29,682 nt of DNA from Anaerolineae bacterium (GTDB lineage: Bacteria > Chloroflexota > Anaerolineae > JAFGEY01), in assembly GCA_016929205.1 (NCBI GenBank), contig JAFGJF010000150.1:1-29682 (forward strand). The letters run 5' to 3'. A program made the position numbers and the translations under genes. Shown here piece by piece: positions 1-11,707 of this stretch; the first letter of the stretch is position 1; each line of letters starts with the position of its first letter. A model generated the notes under the pieces. That model was not told where the DNA came from. It searched no databases and saw only the letters and a program-made list of their open reading frames with translations.

Positions 1-264
1 CTTTCTGAAGGATAATTGGCTATCCAGAAAGTTTACCCCATTTTTGATGTCGTGTCACATTCTCCCCCAAGTTTTGAATGCGCCCTCATCCGACAGATCA
101 ATGCCGACTATGCTGGGTGCATACAGGCGATCTATTTCTACGAGTGGCGCGACAACCTTCACCATACCAAGATCTGGAACGTCGAAGGCAGCCCGATCCA
201 TGTCGCCTTTGGGTTATGCGATCGGTTCGGCGTACCCAAATTCGATCTCAAAGCGTTGCTATGA
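1..264 (+). pseudogene. C-terminal fragment of an unknown protein, apparently frameshifted
   Basis: The frame ending at 264 reads about 80 residues and closes with a distinctive tail containing IYFYEWRDN, WNVEGSPIHVAFGLCD and GVPKFDLKALL. The only upstream start in this frame is TTG at 16, with AAGGA just 3 nt before it, which is too close to be a convincing ribosome site, and this frame has a stop at 13-15. The neighbouring frame is open from base 2 and encodes FLKDNWLSRK; restoring one base near 30 would join it to VYPIFDVVSH. The likely reading is the end of a gene entering from the left and carrying a one-base deletion. The Trp/Glu-rich tail vaguely recalls the end of TIM-barrel glycoside hydrolases, but I do not recognise the family. 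A second damaged copy of its last 25 residues lies at 1310-1383. Confidence 0.5.
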
Positions 265-292
265 GCGAGAGAACCTGGTTGCAATTGCCATT
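191..292 (+). repeat. Direct repeat copy A (gene tail + CMD-like gene start)
   Basis: This block spans the last codons of the fragment ending at 264 and the first ten codons of a CMD-like gene starting at 261 (MSERTWLQL). It aligns with 1310-1411 at an offset of 1120 nt with one single-base gap and by eye about 70-75% identity, including identical stretches GTCGCCTTTGGG and CTATGAGCGA. It directly precedes the ABC permease gene. Confidence 0.8.
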
Positions 293-329
293 CGAAAAAA
301 AGGCCAAAAATGTTACGTTATATAGTTAG
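261..329 (+). pseudogene. Truncated 5' end of a CMD-like gene (22-codon remnant)
   Basis: An ATG at 261 overlaps the stop of the preceding fragment (CTATGA) and opens MSERTWLQL, matching the start of the complete gene at 1380 (MSEKGWSQL). After about ten codons the similarity ends, and the frame runs through an A-rich stretch to TAG at 327-329. The stop lies 17 nt inside the permease gene, so translation of this remnant may feed ribosomes to the permease start at 310, which has only a weak ribosome site. I infer a decayed paralogue rather than a functional peptide. Confidence 0.65.
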
Positions 330-1311
330 GCGTAGTTGGCGCACGGTCATGCAGTTGTTTCTGCTCTCTATCGTGGCGTTTATTATCATTGAGCTAACAC
401 CAGGCGACTCGGTCAAAGCCTACTTTAATCGCCTTCGCGCTGGCGGGGCTAGCATTCCCGAAGAATACGAACAGCGGTTCAGAGAGTTCTACGGCTTGGA
501 CAAGCCGTGGCCCATACGGTATCTGACGTGGATGCGCCACATCATCTTTCGCTTTCACTTTGGCTATTCCTTTTTTTGGATGCAGACTGTCGAAGACGTC
601 ATCATCCGCAGGGTCCCGCTTACGTTTGCCATTGCTCTAGGCTCGCTGTTGTTCACATGGGCGGTGGGGATCCCCGTTGGCGCCTATGTGGCCGTGAGGC
701 AATACTCACTACTTGACTATGTGATCACAACCTTGAGCTATGTCGGTATGGCCGTACCGTCTTACTTGTTAGCTCTGATGGTGATGTACGTCGCTCATAT
801 TGAACTCGGCATCAGCATAGGTGGGATGTTCTCGCCCGACATCGCAACCCAACCTTGGAGCTGGATCAAGCTCGTGGACCTGATCGGGCATCTGTGGCTC
901 CCCATTGTCCTGGTAGGCTCTGGCGGAGTAGCGGGAACAATCCGTACGCTGCGTGCCATGATGCTGGACGAACTGCACAAGCCGTATGTCAGCGTTGCCC
1001 GTGCAAAGGGGCTGCCCGAATTGATCGTGCTGCTACGCTATCCTATGCGCCTCGCCATCTCGCCGATCATCAGCGGGCTGAATTTACTGCTGCCGTGGCT
1101 TTTTTCGGGTGGCTTTCTGGTTGACATGGTGTTCAGCCTGCCAACAGCCAGCTTTGTGTTTGGTGCTGCCTGTTTTATGCAAGATGTGTACCTGGCAGGC
1201 ACCTATGTCTTGATCATTGGCGCTCTTACCTCGGTAAGCACCCTGCTGTCTGACATTCTACTGGCCGCGCTAGACCCACGCATCCGGCTCGGGAAGCTGG
1301 TGACAACATAG
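310..1311 (+). CDS. ABC transporter permease, DppB/OppB type (orphan)
   Basis: A 333-residue inner-membrane permease of the binding-protein-dependent transport family. It has the DppB/OppB layout: an N-terminal TM helix (residues about 12-28) followed by ELTPGDS, a periplasmic stretch containing EQRFREFYGLDKP and the FGYSF loop, and then five TM helices. The cytoplasmic EAA loop is around residues 215-245 (YVSVARAKGLPE, then LRYPMRLAISPIIS) and docks the ATPase. The family imports di/oligopeptides, nickel or oligosaccharides; the substrate cannot be told here. No DppC partner, ATPase or binding protein is nearby, so it is an orphan or part of a broken operon. The gene is flanked by direct repeats (191-292 and 1310-1411), its stop codon abuts the second copy, and it overlaps the 3' end of the remnant at 261-329. 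Confidence 0.88.
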   Translation: MLRYIVRRSWRTVMQLFLLSIVAFIIIELTPGDSVKAYFNRLRAGGASIPEEYEQRFREFYGLDKPWPIRYLTWMRHIIFRFHFGYSFFWMQTVEDVIIRRVPLTFAIALGSLLFTWAVGIPVGAYVAVRQYSLLDYVITTLSYVGMAVPSYLLALMVMYVAHIELGISIGGMFSPDIATQPWSWIKLVDLIGHLWLPIVLVGSGGVAGTIRTLRAMMLDELHKPYVSVARAKGLPELIVLLRYPMRLAISPIISGLNLLLPWLFSGGFLVDMVFSLPTASFVFGAACFMQDVYLAGTYVLIIGALTSVSTLLSDILLAALDPRIRLGKLVTT

Positions 1312-1383
1312 TCCCATTTACGTCGCCTTTGGGCTGTGCGACTATTTTGGCGTTCCAAATTCAACATCAAGGAGTTACTATGA
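1310..1383 (+). pseudogene. Second, frameshifted remnant of the fragment gene's 3' end (repeat copy B)
   Basis: Reading from 1315 gives PIYVAFGLCDYFGVP, matching PIHVAFGLCDRFGVP of the fragment ending at 264. One base is missing in the run after GGCGTTCC; restoring it gives a tail KFNIKELL followed by TGA that overlaps the next ATG exactly as in copy A. No start or upstream part is present. The remnant begins at the permease stop codon, so it marks the right-hand edge of whatever rearrangement placed the permease here. The repeat continues into the first codons of the gene at 1380, to about 1411. Confidence 0.75.
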
Positions 1384-1682
1384 GCGAAAAAGGTTGGTCA
1401 CAACTGCTGGCCGAACACAGCGAAGAGATGGCGCAGTTGCTCCACGCCGACAGCGAATTTATCACTTCCGACACGGCCCTGCCGGCCTGGGTCAAATACC
1501 TGATGGCGATGCAGCTTGATGCCGTATTCAACCACCCCAAAGGATCGCGGGGCTATGGACGGCGGGCGAGAGAGGCCGGCGCGAGCACCGAACAGGTGGT
1601 GGAAGCGATCAAACTGCTGCGCATGTTTGCCGGCCGCCCGGCGATGGCCACCGCCGCTGAAGGCCTGCGAGACGAAGTCTAG
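1380..1682 (+). CDS. Carboxymuconolactone decarboxylase (CMD/AhpD-like) small protein
   Basis: A 100-residue, all-helical protein. The start is ATG at 1380 with AAGGAG at 1369-1374, preferred over an in-frame upstream start at 1329 that lies in the repeat remnant. The stretch LPAWVKYLMAMQLDAVFNHPKGSRGYGRRAREAGASTEQVVEAIKLLR fits the CMD/AhpD fold (helices ending in a substrate-facing region, then AGAS..EVVEAI). The two redox cysteines of AhpD (CxxC) are missing, so a peroxidase-reductase role is unlikely and the activity is unknown. It is the first gene of a compact run with the HD protein (12 nt downstream) and the MBL hydrolase, suggesting co-transcription. Its first ten codons are duplicated at 261-290. 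Confidence 0.72.
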   Translation: MSEKGWSQLLAEHSEEMAQLLHADSEFITSDTALPAWVKYLMAMQLDAVFNHPKGSRGYGRRAREAGASTEQVVEAIKLLRMFAGRPAMATAAEGLRDEV

Positions 1683-1694
1683 GCAAGGAAAAAC

Positions 1695-2339
1695 GTGAAC
1701 ATCCCCTCGCTCCATCAAGCACGCGAATTTCTAGCTCAGGCCGCCGATCAGAATCCCGGGCCGTGGATTCAACATTCTGTTCTTGCCGCTCAAGCAGCAC
1801 AAGCGATCGCCCAGTTGCATCCCGATCTCGATCCCACGGCAGCATACATATTGGGCTCTTTGCACGATATCGGCCGGCGCGTAGGAGTAACCGATTTGCG
1901 CCACATGATCGACGGTTACCATTTTCTTCACACGCTTGGGTTCGATGACGCTGCCCAGATCTGTTTGACTCACACCTTCCCGGTCAAAGACATCAGGGTT
2001 GCCAATGGCCAATGGGACTGCTCGGGTCAGGAGCGCGCGTTCGTTCAAGACTATCTTGATCGTGCCGCCTATACCGATTACGATCGACTGATCCAGCTAT
2101 GCGATGCCCTGGCCCTGCCGACGGGATTCTGCCTGATCGAAAAGCGCCTTGTCGACGTCGCCTTGAGGCGTGGCGTGCATCAGCACACCGTTTCGCGCTG
2201 GAAGGGCTATTTTGACAACCAGCGTGCATTTGAACAGGTCATTGGCAAATCGATCTACAGCCTCTTGCCGGGCGTGGTTGAAAATACCTTTGGCTTTGAC
2301 CCCCGACAAGTAGAATCATTTTCAGGAGATCGGTTGTGA
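1695..2339 (+). CDS. HD-domain phosphohydrolase
   Basis: A 214-residue cytoplasmic protein starting at GTG 1695. The HD signature is visible: His27 in WIQHS, His57-Asp58 in LGSLHDIGRR, and a further His in LTHTF (residue about 93), with a conserved Asp in QLCDALALP. This is the metal-dependent phosphohydrolase fold, typically acting on nucleotides or phosphoesters; the substrate is unknown. The C-terminal third (VSRWKGYFDNQRAFEQVIGKSIYSLLPG) has no recognised motif. Its stop overlaps the start of the following MBL hydrolase by four bases (GTGA), indicating translational coupling. Confidence 0.8.
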   Translation: MNIPSLHQAREFLAQAADQNPGPWIQHSVLAAQAAQAIAQLHPDLDPTAAYILGSLHDIGRRVGVTDLRHMIDGYHFLHTLGFDDAAQICLTHTFPVKDIRVANGQWDCSGQERAFVQDYLDRAAYTDYDRLIQLCDALALPTGFCLIEKRLVDVALRRGVHQHTVSRWKGYFDNQRAFEQVIGKSIYSLLPGVVENTFGFDPRQVESFSGDRL

Positions 2340-3073
2340 AGATCAAGATATTGGGCAATGGGGGCGCGATCAATGATGGCCTTTCCTATAACGCGTTCAT
2401 TGTCGACGACGTTTTGCTTTGTGAAACGCCCCCGGATATCATGATATCCTTGCACAGAAACGCGATCAACTTGACGTCGATCCGGACGATTTACATTTCG
2501 CACTTGCATGGCGATCATACCTTTGGCCTGCCCTTGTTGCTCCTCTCGGCCTGGTTTCTGCATATTCAAGATCATCGGGAATCATCCTACACCATCATCG
2601 GGCCGCAAGGGCTACAAAAAATGGCTGAAAACCTGCTCGTCAGCGCGTTCACAACCGATCATCCTTGTCTGGAATGGGTAAAGCAGTTTTGCACCTTTGT
2701 CGAGATCGATGGCTCGTCAAAACCTGACTTGCTCGAAGGGTATCACGCCTCGGTTTTCAGGCTAGATCATTTCATACCCACCTATGGCTTTTCGCTGACC
2801 AACCAGGAAGGTGTGCTCGAATTCGCCTATGTTGCCGATACGTTATGGTGCGCAGCCATTCAGCATGTGCTCGAGCGCCAGCCCAAGGTTGTGCTCATCG
2901 ATTTGGGTGGCCAAGATGACGATCCTGCCCATCTCTCGATGAAGACACTGCGTGAAAATGCGCTGCCGATCACCGGCAAGAACACGACTTATTACGGCAC
3001 ACATCTCAAGCGCGAGTTTACGAGTTCAACCCTGTTCAAATGTGCAAAACCCGGTATGGGGATCGAACCTTGA
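2336..3073 (+). CDS. MBL-fold metal-dependent hydrolase (RNase Z/PhnP-like)
   Basis: A 245-residue protein starting at GTG 2336, overlapping the HD gene. The metallo-beta-lactamase motif HLHGDH sits at residues 56-61, preceded by the strand RTIYIS. Later metal ligands are plausible at FAYVADT (Asp near residue 169) and YYGTHL near the end. The opening KIKILGNGGA and the absence of a signal peptide point to the cytoplasmic RNase Z/PhnP/phosphodiesterase branch rather than to beta-lactamases. The substrate cannot be deduced. Coupling to an HD phosphohydrolase suggests a shared role in nucleotide or phosphoester turnover, which is an inference. The last residues (KPGMGIEP) overlap a small GC hairpin at 3058-3078. 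Confidence 0.82.
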   Translation: MKIKILGNGGAINDGLSYNAFIVDDVLLCETPPDIMISLHRNAINLTSIRTIYISHLHGDHTFGLPLLLLSAWFLHIQDHRESSYTIIGPQGLQKMAENLLVSAFTTDHPCLEWVKQFCTFVEIDGSSKPDLLEGYHASVFRLDHFIPTYGFSLTNQEGVLEFAYVADTLWCAAIQHVLERQPKVVLIDLGGQDDDPAHLSMKTLRENALPITGKNTTYYGTHLKREFTSSTLFKCAKPGMGIEP

Positions 3074-3160
3074 TCCCCCAAATACGTGTTCATCACTGCA
3101 AGAGAAAAAAAAAGATATGCCACGCCAGCAAATAGCGTTCTGTCAAATCAGGAGGATATA

Positions 3161-3616
3161 ATGAAACCACAGACCAAATTTGGATTGATTGCCGGTGTCA
3201 TTGGACTGGTGCTGACGGCTTGCGTCGCAAGTTTTTTGGGTTTGTGTGGCCCATTTGTAGCACTATTTGCAGGAGCTGTCGCTGGCTTTTTGACCGCTCA
3301 GCAAGAGGCAGCACCCACCAAGGGCGATGGGGCACGAGCAGGCGCTACATCCGGTCTTATTGCCGGTGCGATCGCCGTTGTCGGCCAACTCATTGGAGCC
3401 ATTGGAACCTTGGTGCTCTACCAGTTCCTTGATCTGCCACCACTGGTCGGGTCTGTGCCCTCTATTTCGGCAGATGCTTCGCAACAACTCATATACTATG
3501 GCAGCGGCCTGGGCACCGGATTGTGCTTTGGCCTTGTCGGCATCGCGCTTGCAGCGCTGGCGGGCGCGGCAGCAGGCTATTTTGGCACGCCAACCCGATC
3601 ATTGTCTTCTGACTGA
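3161..3616 (+). CDS. Small glycine/alanine-rich membrane protein
   Basis: A 151-residue integral membrane protein. ATG at 3161 has a strong site, AGGAGG, at 3149-3155. Hydrophobic segments lie near residues 8-45 (probably two helices), 62-90 and 113-140, rich in GxxxG/AxxxG small-residue packing motifs (GLIAGVIGLV, LFAGAVAGFL, GLIAGAIAVVG, GAAAGYFG). The two halves resemble each other, each with a GLIAG repeat, suggesting an internal duplication. A charged loop (QQEAAPTKGDGARAGA) connects them. No enzymatic motif is visible and the function is unknown; small proteins of this type are common in Chloroflexota. An A9 tract precedes the ribosome site. Confidence 0.72.
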   Translation: MKPQTKFGLIAGVIGLVLTACVASFLGLCGPFVALFAGAVAGFLTAQQEAAPTKGDGARAGATSGLIAGAIAVVGQLIGAIGTLVLYQFLDLPPLVGSVPSISADASQQLIYYGSGLGTGLCFGLVGIALAALAGAAAGYFGTPTRSLSSD

Positions 3617-3689
3617 GCGTGGTGTCGTCTGCGGCTCCCAAACCTAAGTAAGGCCATCGTGTCTTAAAAAAAAAAGAGAGGTCACGATA

Positions 3690-4739
3690 TTGCTACCCTG
3701 GCTTGGTCAACATCTCGAACAATTCTACGGTCCCTTTCGCCTATTCAACTCATATCTCTTTCTGGCCGGGCTTGGTGCAGCATTGTCAGCGGCTTTGACA
3801 TGGTATCTGCTGCCCAGACTGTGGCGTTTGCTGCCTACCGATCAGGGACGCGCGCACGCCGTCGGAGCACAGCAGAGCGTTGGCAAACCCGTTGCCGGAG
3901 GCGCCATTTTTATCCCGCTTTTTTTGCTCGTCTGTCTCCTGGTCATTCCCTTTAGCTGGCGGTATGCCGGCGTGCTCGGCTGCATGTTTTTATCTATGGT
4001 GGAAGGGTTTTGGGACGACAGAACAAAAGGGGGGCGCAGTGAACTAGAACTTGGGATTATCGACCTGGTCATCTCGATCCTGGGCGCAATAGCGCTGTGC
4101 CAATGCCAGGTTGTTCAGATCTGGCTGCCGTTATTCAAAGCCACGCTGACCATTTCTCCCTGGATTTATGTTCCATTGGCAACGGGACTGATCTGGCTGA
4201 CGATCAATGCCACCAACTGTACAGATGGCGTTGATGGCCTATCTGGCAGCCTTTCGACGCTGGCTTTTATTTACCTGGGCAGCATTCTATATGGCATCGT
4301 CGGCCATCAGGAGATCTCACAATACCTGTTAGTCCCCCATTACGTCGACGGTGCGGACTGGGCATTGATGGCTTTTGCGATGGTCGGTTGTCTGGCCGGC
4401 TATCTGTGGTACAATGCCCTCCCCAGCGCGGTATTGATGGGCGATGCTGGCTCACGCCCGATCGGTTTTTTGATCGCCATCCTGGTGCTCGCCTGCGGCA
4501 ACCCGTTCCTGATTTTCGTCGTCGCCGGCGTCGTGCTGGTCAACGGTGCGACGGGGCTGCTCAAGGTAGCGCTGCTGCGCTTTTTCAAACTCGGTATTTT
4601 CAAGAACGTGCGCTATCCGCTCCACGATCACGTCCGTCACAAGCTGGGCTGGTCGAATACTCAGGTGTTGGTACGATTCATGCTCTTACAGGCCATAGGC
4701 ACGCCGCTTTTGTTGGTACTGTTGTTCAAAGTGCGATAA
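3690..4739 (+). CDS. MraY-like phospho-N-acetylmuramoyl-pentapeptide transferase (GT4 family)
   Basis: A 349-residue polytopic membrane enzyme. TTG start at 3690, with GAGAGGT about 8 nt upstream. The polyprenyl-phosphate sugar-1-phosphate transferase signatures are present in order: GKPVAGG (65-71), FWDDRTK with the Asp pair at 109-110, NATNCTDGVDGLSG (173-186), MGDAGS (250-255), and the cytoplasmic PLHDHVRHKLGWSNTQVLVRF (310-330), the counterpart of the MraY HHHFEL segment, which separates it from WecA-type proteins. MraY transfers phospho-MurNAc-pentapeptide from UDP to undecaprenyl phosphate, making lipid I. The gene lies outside any division/cell-wall cluster, and both GTPTMGG and HHHFEL are altered, so it may be a divergent or second copy acting on another nucleotide sugar. 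Confidence 0.82.
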   Translation: MLPWLGQHLEQFYGPFRLFNSYLFLAGLGAALSAALTWYLLPRLWRLLPTDQGRAHAVGAQQSVGKPVAGGAIFIPLFLLVCLLVIPFSWRYAGVLGCMFLSMVEGFWDDRTKGGRSELELGIIDLVISILGAIALCQCQVVQIWLPLFKATLTISPWIYVPLATGLIWLTINATNCTDGVDGLSGSLSTLAFIYLGSILYGIVGHQEISQYLLVPHYVDGADWALMAFAMVGCLAGYLWYNALPSAVLMGDAGSRPIGFLIAILVLACGNPFLIFVVAGVVLVNGATGLLKVALLRFFKLGIFKNVRYPLHDHVRHKLGWSNTQVLVRFMLLQAIGTPLLLVLLFKVR

Positions 4740-4750
4740 GAGTGTGTACG

Positions 4751-4786
4751 ATGGCCGACAAACAACGCACCTGGGAAAATCCATAG
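4751..4786 (+). pseudogene. Truncated N-terminal tip of a GH2 beta-galactosidase gene
   Basis: ATG at 4751 reads MADKQRTWENP followed by TAG. The complete beta-galactosidase starts [12 protein letters not shown]. The DNA aligns without gaps from ACGATG: AAACAA and TGGGAAAATCC are identical in both, and the CAG codon of the intact gene lies opposite TAG here. W-E-N-P near the start is typical of long GH2 beta-galactosidases. The remnant sits 13 nt ahead of the DUF2723 gene, which is followed by the intact beta-galactosidase. It may act only as a leader peptide now. Confidence 0.6.
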
Positions 4787-4798
4787 CGGAGGGACTGC

Positions 4799-9591
<4,793 letters not shown>

Positions 9592-9696
9592 CCCGTAACG
9601 GAAATTCTTTTATCACAAAATTGCAATGTTATCAAGGCCATCCTATTCTTGCCTCGGACCGGAAAAAGGAATCAGGCGGTAAACGTAAAGGAGACA
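9592..9696 (+). promoter_or_regulatory. Intergenic promoter candidate for the amidase gene
   Basis: Between the beta-galactosidase stop and the amidase start lies TTGCAA (9621-9626), a 17-nt spacer and TATTCT (9644-9649), followed by AAAGGAG at 9688-9693. This is a fair sigma70-like promoter with correct spacing. No terminator follows the beta-galactosidase gene, so read-through is also possible. Confidence 0.4.
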
Positions 9697-10608
9697 ATGA
9701 TGCAGCGAGCGACGCGTGAAACGCTTTACTTTGAAATAGGCGCAAACAATACGCCCACACTTTACGTCAAGCCGGGCGAACGCTTTGAGGTGGAGACACA
9801 GCTCAATCGTGGGCCCTGGCTGGACACCCACCCGGACGGAGAAACGTTGCGCGAGCAGTTGTACGGTGGCAATCCATCGAGCGGCTGCATTTACGTGCAA
9901 GATGCGATACCCGGCCAAATGCTGACCGTACACATTGGATCCATCGACCTCGATCCGTTAGGATTCACGGCCTTTCGCGGCAGCACAGGCGCGATGCCTG
10001 GTTGGTTGGGAGGAACAGGGATCGGCGCGCACCATCGCATTGTCGACATCCGCGACAGAGTGATCCATTGGAGCGATCAGCTCAAGCTGCCTGCAGCGCC
10101 GATGATTGGATTTGTGGGCGTTGCCCCAGCACGCGAACGGTTTCATAACGGTTGGGGAGGCTCCTGGGGAGGCAACTTTGACGCGCAAGAGATCACGACC
10201 GGCGCGGCGGTGCAGCTCGCCGTTAACGTGCCGGGCGCACTGCTCCACATCGGCGACATGCACGCCCTGCAAGGCGATGGCGAGATCTGTGGCGCTGGCG
10301 GAATCGAAGCAAGCGGTCGGGTACAGGTGCGCTGTGACTTGGCCGAAAAACCCCAGGGCATGTTTTGGCCGCGTCTGGTGAATGACGAATATATTATGAC
10401 TGTCGCAATGGCTCGCCCGGCAGAGGACGCTTTTCGCTACGCATTGGAAGCGATGGTGTTATGGCTGGAAGCATCCTATGATTTCACGCGAGGAGAGGCA
10501 TATCTGTTCCTAGGACAGGTACTGGAAGCGCGCTGTACCCAGTTTGTCAATCCCACGTTTACCTATGTAGCCAAGGTGCCCAGGCGTTACCTGCCGAACA
10601 AAGAATAG
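9697..10608 (+). CDS. Acetamidase/formamidase (FmdA/AmdA family)
   Basis: A 303-residue cytoplasmic amidase. ATG 9697 follows AAAGGAG; a second ATG is immediately adjacent at 9700. The family hallmark GDMHALQGDGEICG is at residues 186-199. Other family features are VKPGERFEVET near the start, AHHRIVD, and GFVGVAP followed by a Gly/Trp-rich loop (HNGWGGSWGGNFD). Members hydrolyse formamide, acetamide or related short amides to ammonia and the acid; which of these is used here cannot be decided. The length matches the bacterial acetamidase group. It ends the beta-galactosidase region: a strong terminator begins 36 nt after its stop. Confidence 0.88.
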   Translation: MMQRATRETLYFEIGANNTPTLYVKPGERFEVETQLNRGPWLDTHPDGETLREQLYGGNPSSGCIYVQDAIPGQMLTVHIGSIDLDPLGFTAFRGSTGAMPGWLGGTGIGAHHRIVDIRDRVIHWSDQLKLPAAPMIGFVGVAPARERFHNGWGGSWGGNFDAQEITTGAAVQLAVNVPGALLHIGDMHALQGDGEICGAGGIEASGRVQVRCDLAEKPQGMFWPRLVNDEYIMTVAMARPAEDAFRYALEAMVLWLEASYDFTRGEAYLFLGQVLEARCTQFVNPTFTYVAKVPRRYLPNKE

Positions 10609-10643
10609 CCTGCCGACTCGTTTTCACAAGTGATATTGGTACG

Positions 10644-10680
10644 AAAGACGAGCGATCCCAAGATCGCTCGTCTTTGTTTT
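10644..10680 (+). terminator. Rho-independent terminator after the amidase gene
   Basis: A perfect 14-bp stem pairs AAAGACGAGCGATC (10644-10657) with GATCGCTCGTCTTT (10662-10675) across the loop CCAA, and the downstream side runs into TTTGTTTT. This separates the amidase transcript from the iron operon, whose promoter begins 16 nt further on. Confidence 0.9.
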
Positions 10681-10695
10681 GCTGATTGCATCCAC

Positions 10696-10724
10696 TTGAC
10701 AACAGATCAAAAAACGCGTATAAT
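10696..10724 (+). promoter_or_regulatory. Consensus sigma70-type promoter of the dtxR-feoABC operon
   Basis: TTGACA (10696-10701), exactly 17 nt, TATAAT (10719-10724): both boxes match the consensus fully. Transcription should begin near 10731, inside the first DtxR-like operator. A promoter this strong implies tight control by a repressor. Confidence 0.88.
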
Positions 10725-10733
10725 ATTTTTAAC

Positions 10734-10769
10734 AGGATATCCTTAATATAATTTTCAGGTCATCCTTAA
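10734..10769 (+). promoter_or_regulatory. Tandem DtxR/IdeR-like operator sites
   Basis: The palindrome AGGATATCCT (10734-10743), framed by TTAAC and TAATA, overlaps the expected transcription start. A second, imperfect copy AGGTCATCCT followed by TAAAA lies at 10757-10766, 23 bp further on. AGG...CCT half-sites with AT-rich arms fit known DtxR/IdeR boxes (TTAGG..AG.CTAA type). The next gene encodes a DtxR-family protein, so iron-dependent autorepression of the whole operon is inferred. Confidence 0.65.
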
Positions 10770-10787
10770 AATAAATGAGGAGAACCG

Positions 10788-11462
10788 ATGTTAACATCCA
10801 ATGCTGAAGAATATCTGGAAGCCATTTACAGGCTTGGTGGTCACGAAGCGCCTGCTCACCTATCAGAACTTACTGAAAAGCTCGATCTCTCGGCCGCGTC
10901 CGTAAACGAGATGGTACGCCGTCTGGAAGAACAGAACCTGGTCGTTTACACGCCTTACAAAGGTGTGCAACTCACACAGGAGGGGATGTGCAGAGCGCTC
11001 TCCGTGCTGCGGCGCCACCGCTTGTGGGAGCGCTTTCTGACCGACATGCTCGGTCTTCCCTGGGATATCGTGCACACAGAAGCCTGCCGCCTGGAGCATG
11101 CGGCTTCTGAAGTGGTCACCGAAAAACTGGCCGAACTTTTGCAGCAGCCGGAGCGCTGTCCACACGGCAAACCAATGCCCCCACCCGGCTGCCAGCCAAT
11201 TCCTCAGCAAAAAGCGGTGCCACTTGCTGCTTTAAAAGTTGGGCAAAAAAGTCGGGTGGCTTATATTGCTCGCGAGGATCCGGAATTGCTACGTCATCTT
11301 GAAACATTGGGGCTATTCCCCGACGTCCCGGTTGAGATCGAGTTGATCGCACCGTTTGACGGCCCGTTGACGGTGCACATTAATGGCGCATCGCAAGTCA
11401 TCGGTCACAGTGTCGCTTCCACAGTCTATGTTGATCACATCACTACAGGAGAACCGTTATGA
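10788..11462 (+). CDS. DtxR/IdeR-type iron-dependent transcriptional repressor
   Basis: A 224-residue regulator, ATG 10788 with GAGGAG 7-12 nt upstream. It has an N-terminal winged helix (residues about 5-62; LSELTEKLDLSAASVNEMVRRLEE is the helix-turn-helix), a dimerisation/metal domain (about 65-140), a proline-rich linker (PMPPPGCQPIP) and a C-terminal FeoA/SH3-like domain (about 145-222). Aligned by eye to DtxR with an offset of two, the ligands are His77, Glu81, His96, Cys100, Glu103 and His104. A cysteine in the EACRLEH motif favours the iron-sensing DtxR/IdeR branch over manganese-sensing MntR. The metal-bound dimer should repress the operon through the sites at 10734-10766. The stop overlaps the feoA start (ATGA). 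Confidence 0.88.
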   Translation: MLTSNAEEYLEAIYRLGGHEAPAHLSELTEKLDLSAASVNEMVRRLEEQNLVVYTPYKGVQLTQEGMCRALSVLRRHRLWERFLTDMLGLPWDIVHTEACRLEHAASEVVTEKLAELLQQPERCPHGKPMPPPGCQPIPQQKAVPLAALKVGQKSRVAYIAREDPELLRHLETLGLFPDVPVEIELIAPFDGPLTVHINGASQVIGHSVASTVYVDHITTGEPL

Positions 11463-11707
11463 CACAACAATCTATTTCGTTAGCCAAACTCGCGGCACAA
11501 GAAGTGGGCATGATGGTCGAACTACGCGGCGGAGCGCACTTTGTCTCACGGATGGCGACGCTTGGCTTTACGCCAGGCGCGCCACTGACAATGGTGCAAA
11601 ACTTTGGGCATGGACCACTCATCGTTCTGGTCCGCGATGCACGCATTGCCCTGGGCCGCGGCGAAGCCAACAAAATCATGGTCCGAAAGAGAGACCATCA
11701 TGGTTAA
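11459..11707 (+). CDS. feoA: FeoA, ferrous iron transport accessory protein
   Basis: An 82-residue SH3-like cytoplasmic protein. ATG 11459 overlaps the repressor stop by four bases, and GGAG at 11450-11453 provides the ribosome site. Family features are VELRGGAHFVSRMATLGFTPGAPLTMVQN and the C-terminal IALGRGEANKIMV. FeoA proteins bind FeoB and support Fe(II) uptake, although their exact mechanism is unsettled. It overlaps feoB by eight bases, so the two are translationally coupled. Confidence 0.9.
   Translation: MTQQSISLAKLAAQEVGMMVELRGGAHFVSRMATLGFTPGAPLTMVQNFGHGPLIVLVRDARIALGRGEANKIMVRKRDHHG

Noticed and set aside
310..1311. Permease as a composite transposon or integron cassette
   Set aside because: The flanking repeats are direct, imperfect and made of gene coding sequence; there are no inverted termini, transposase, integrase or attC-like structure.
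3051..3085. tRNA-like sequence on the minus strand (GGTTCGATCCC) at the end of the MBL gene
   Set aside because: The T-loop-like string is present, but the 5-bp T stem does not pair and no anticodon arm or acceptor stem can be drawn. The GGGGATC/GATCCCC hairpin also lacks a T tract, so it is not a convincing terminator.
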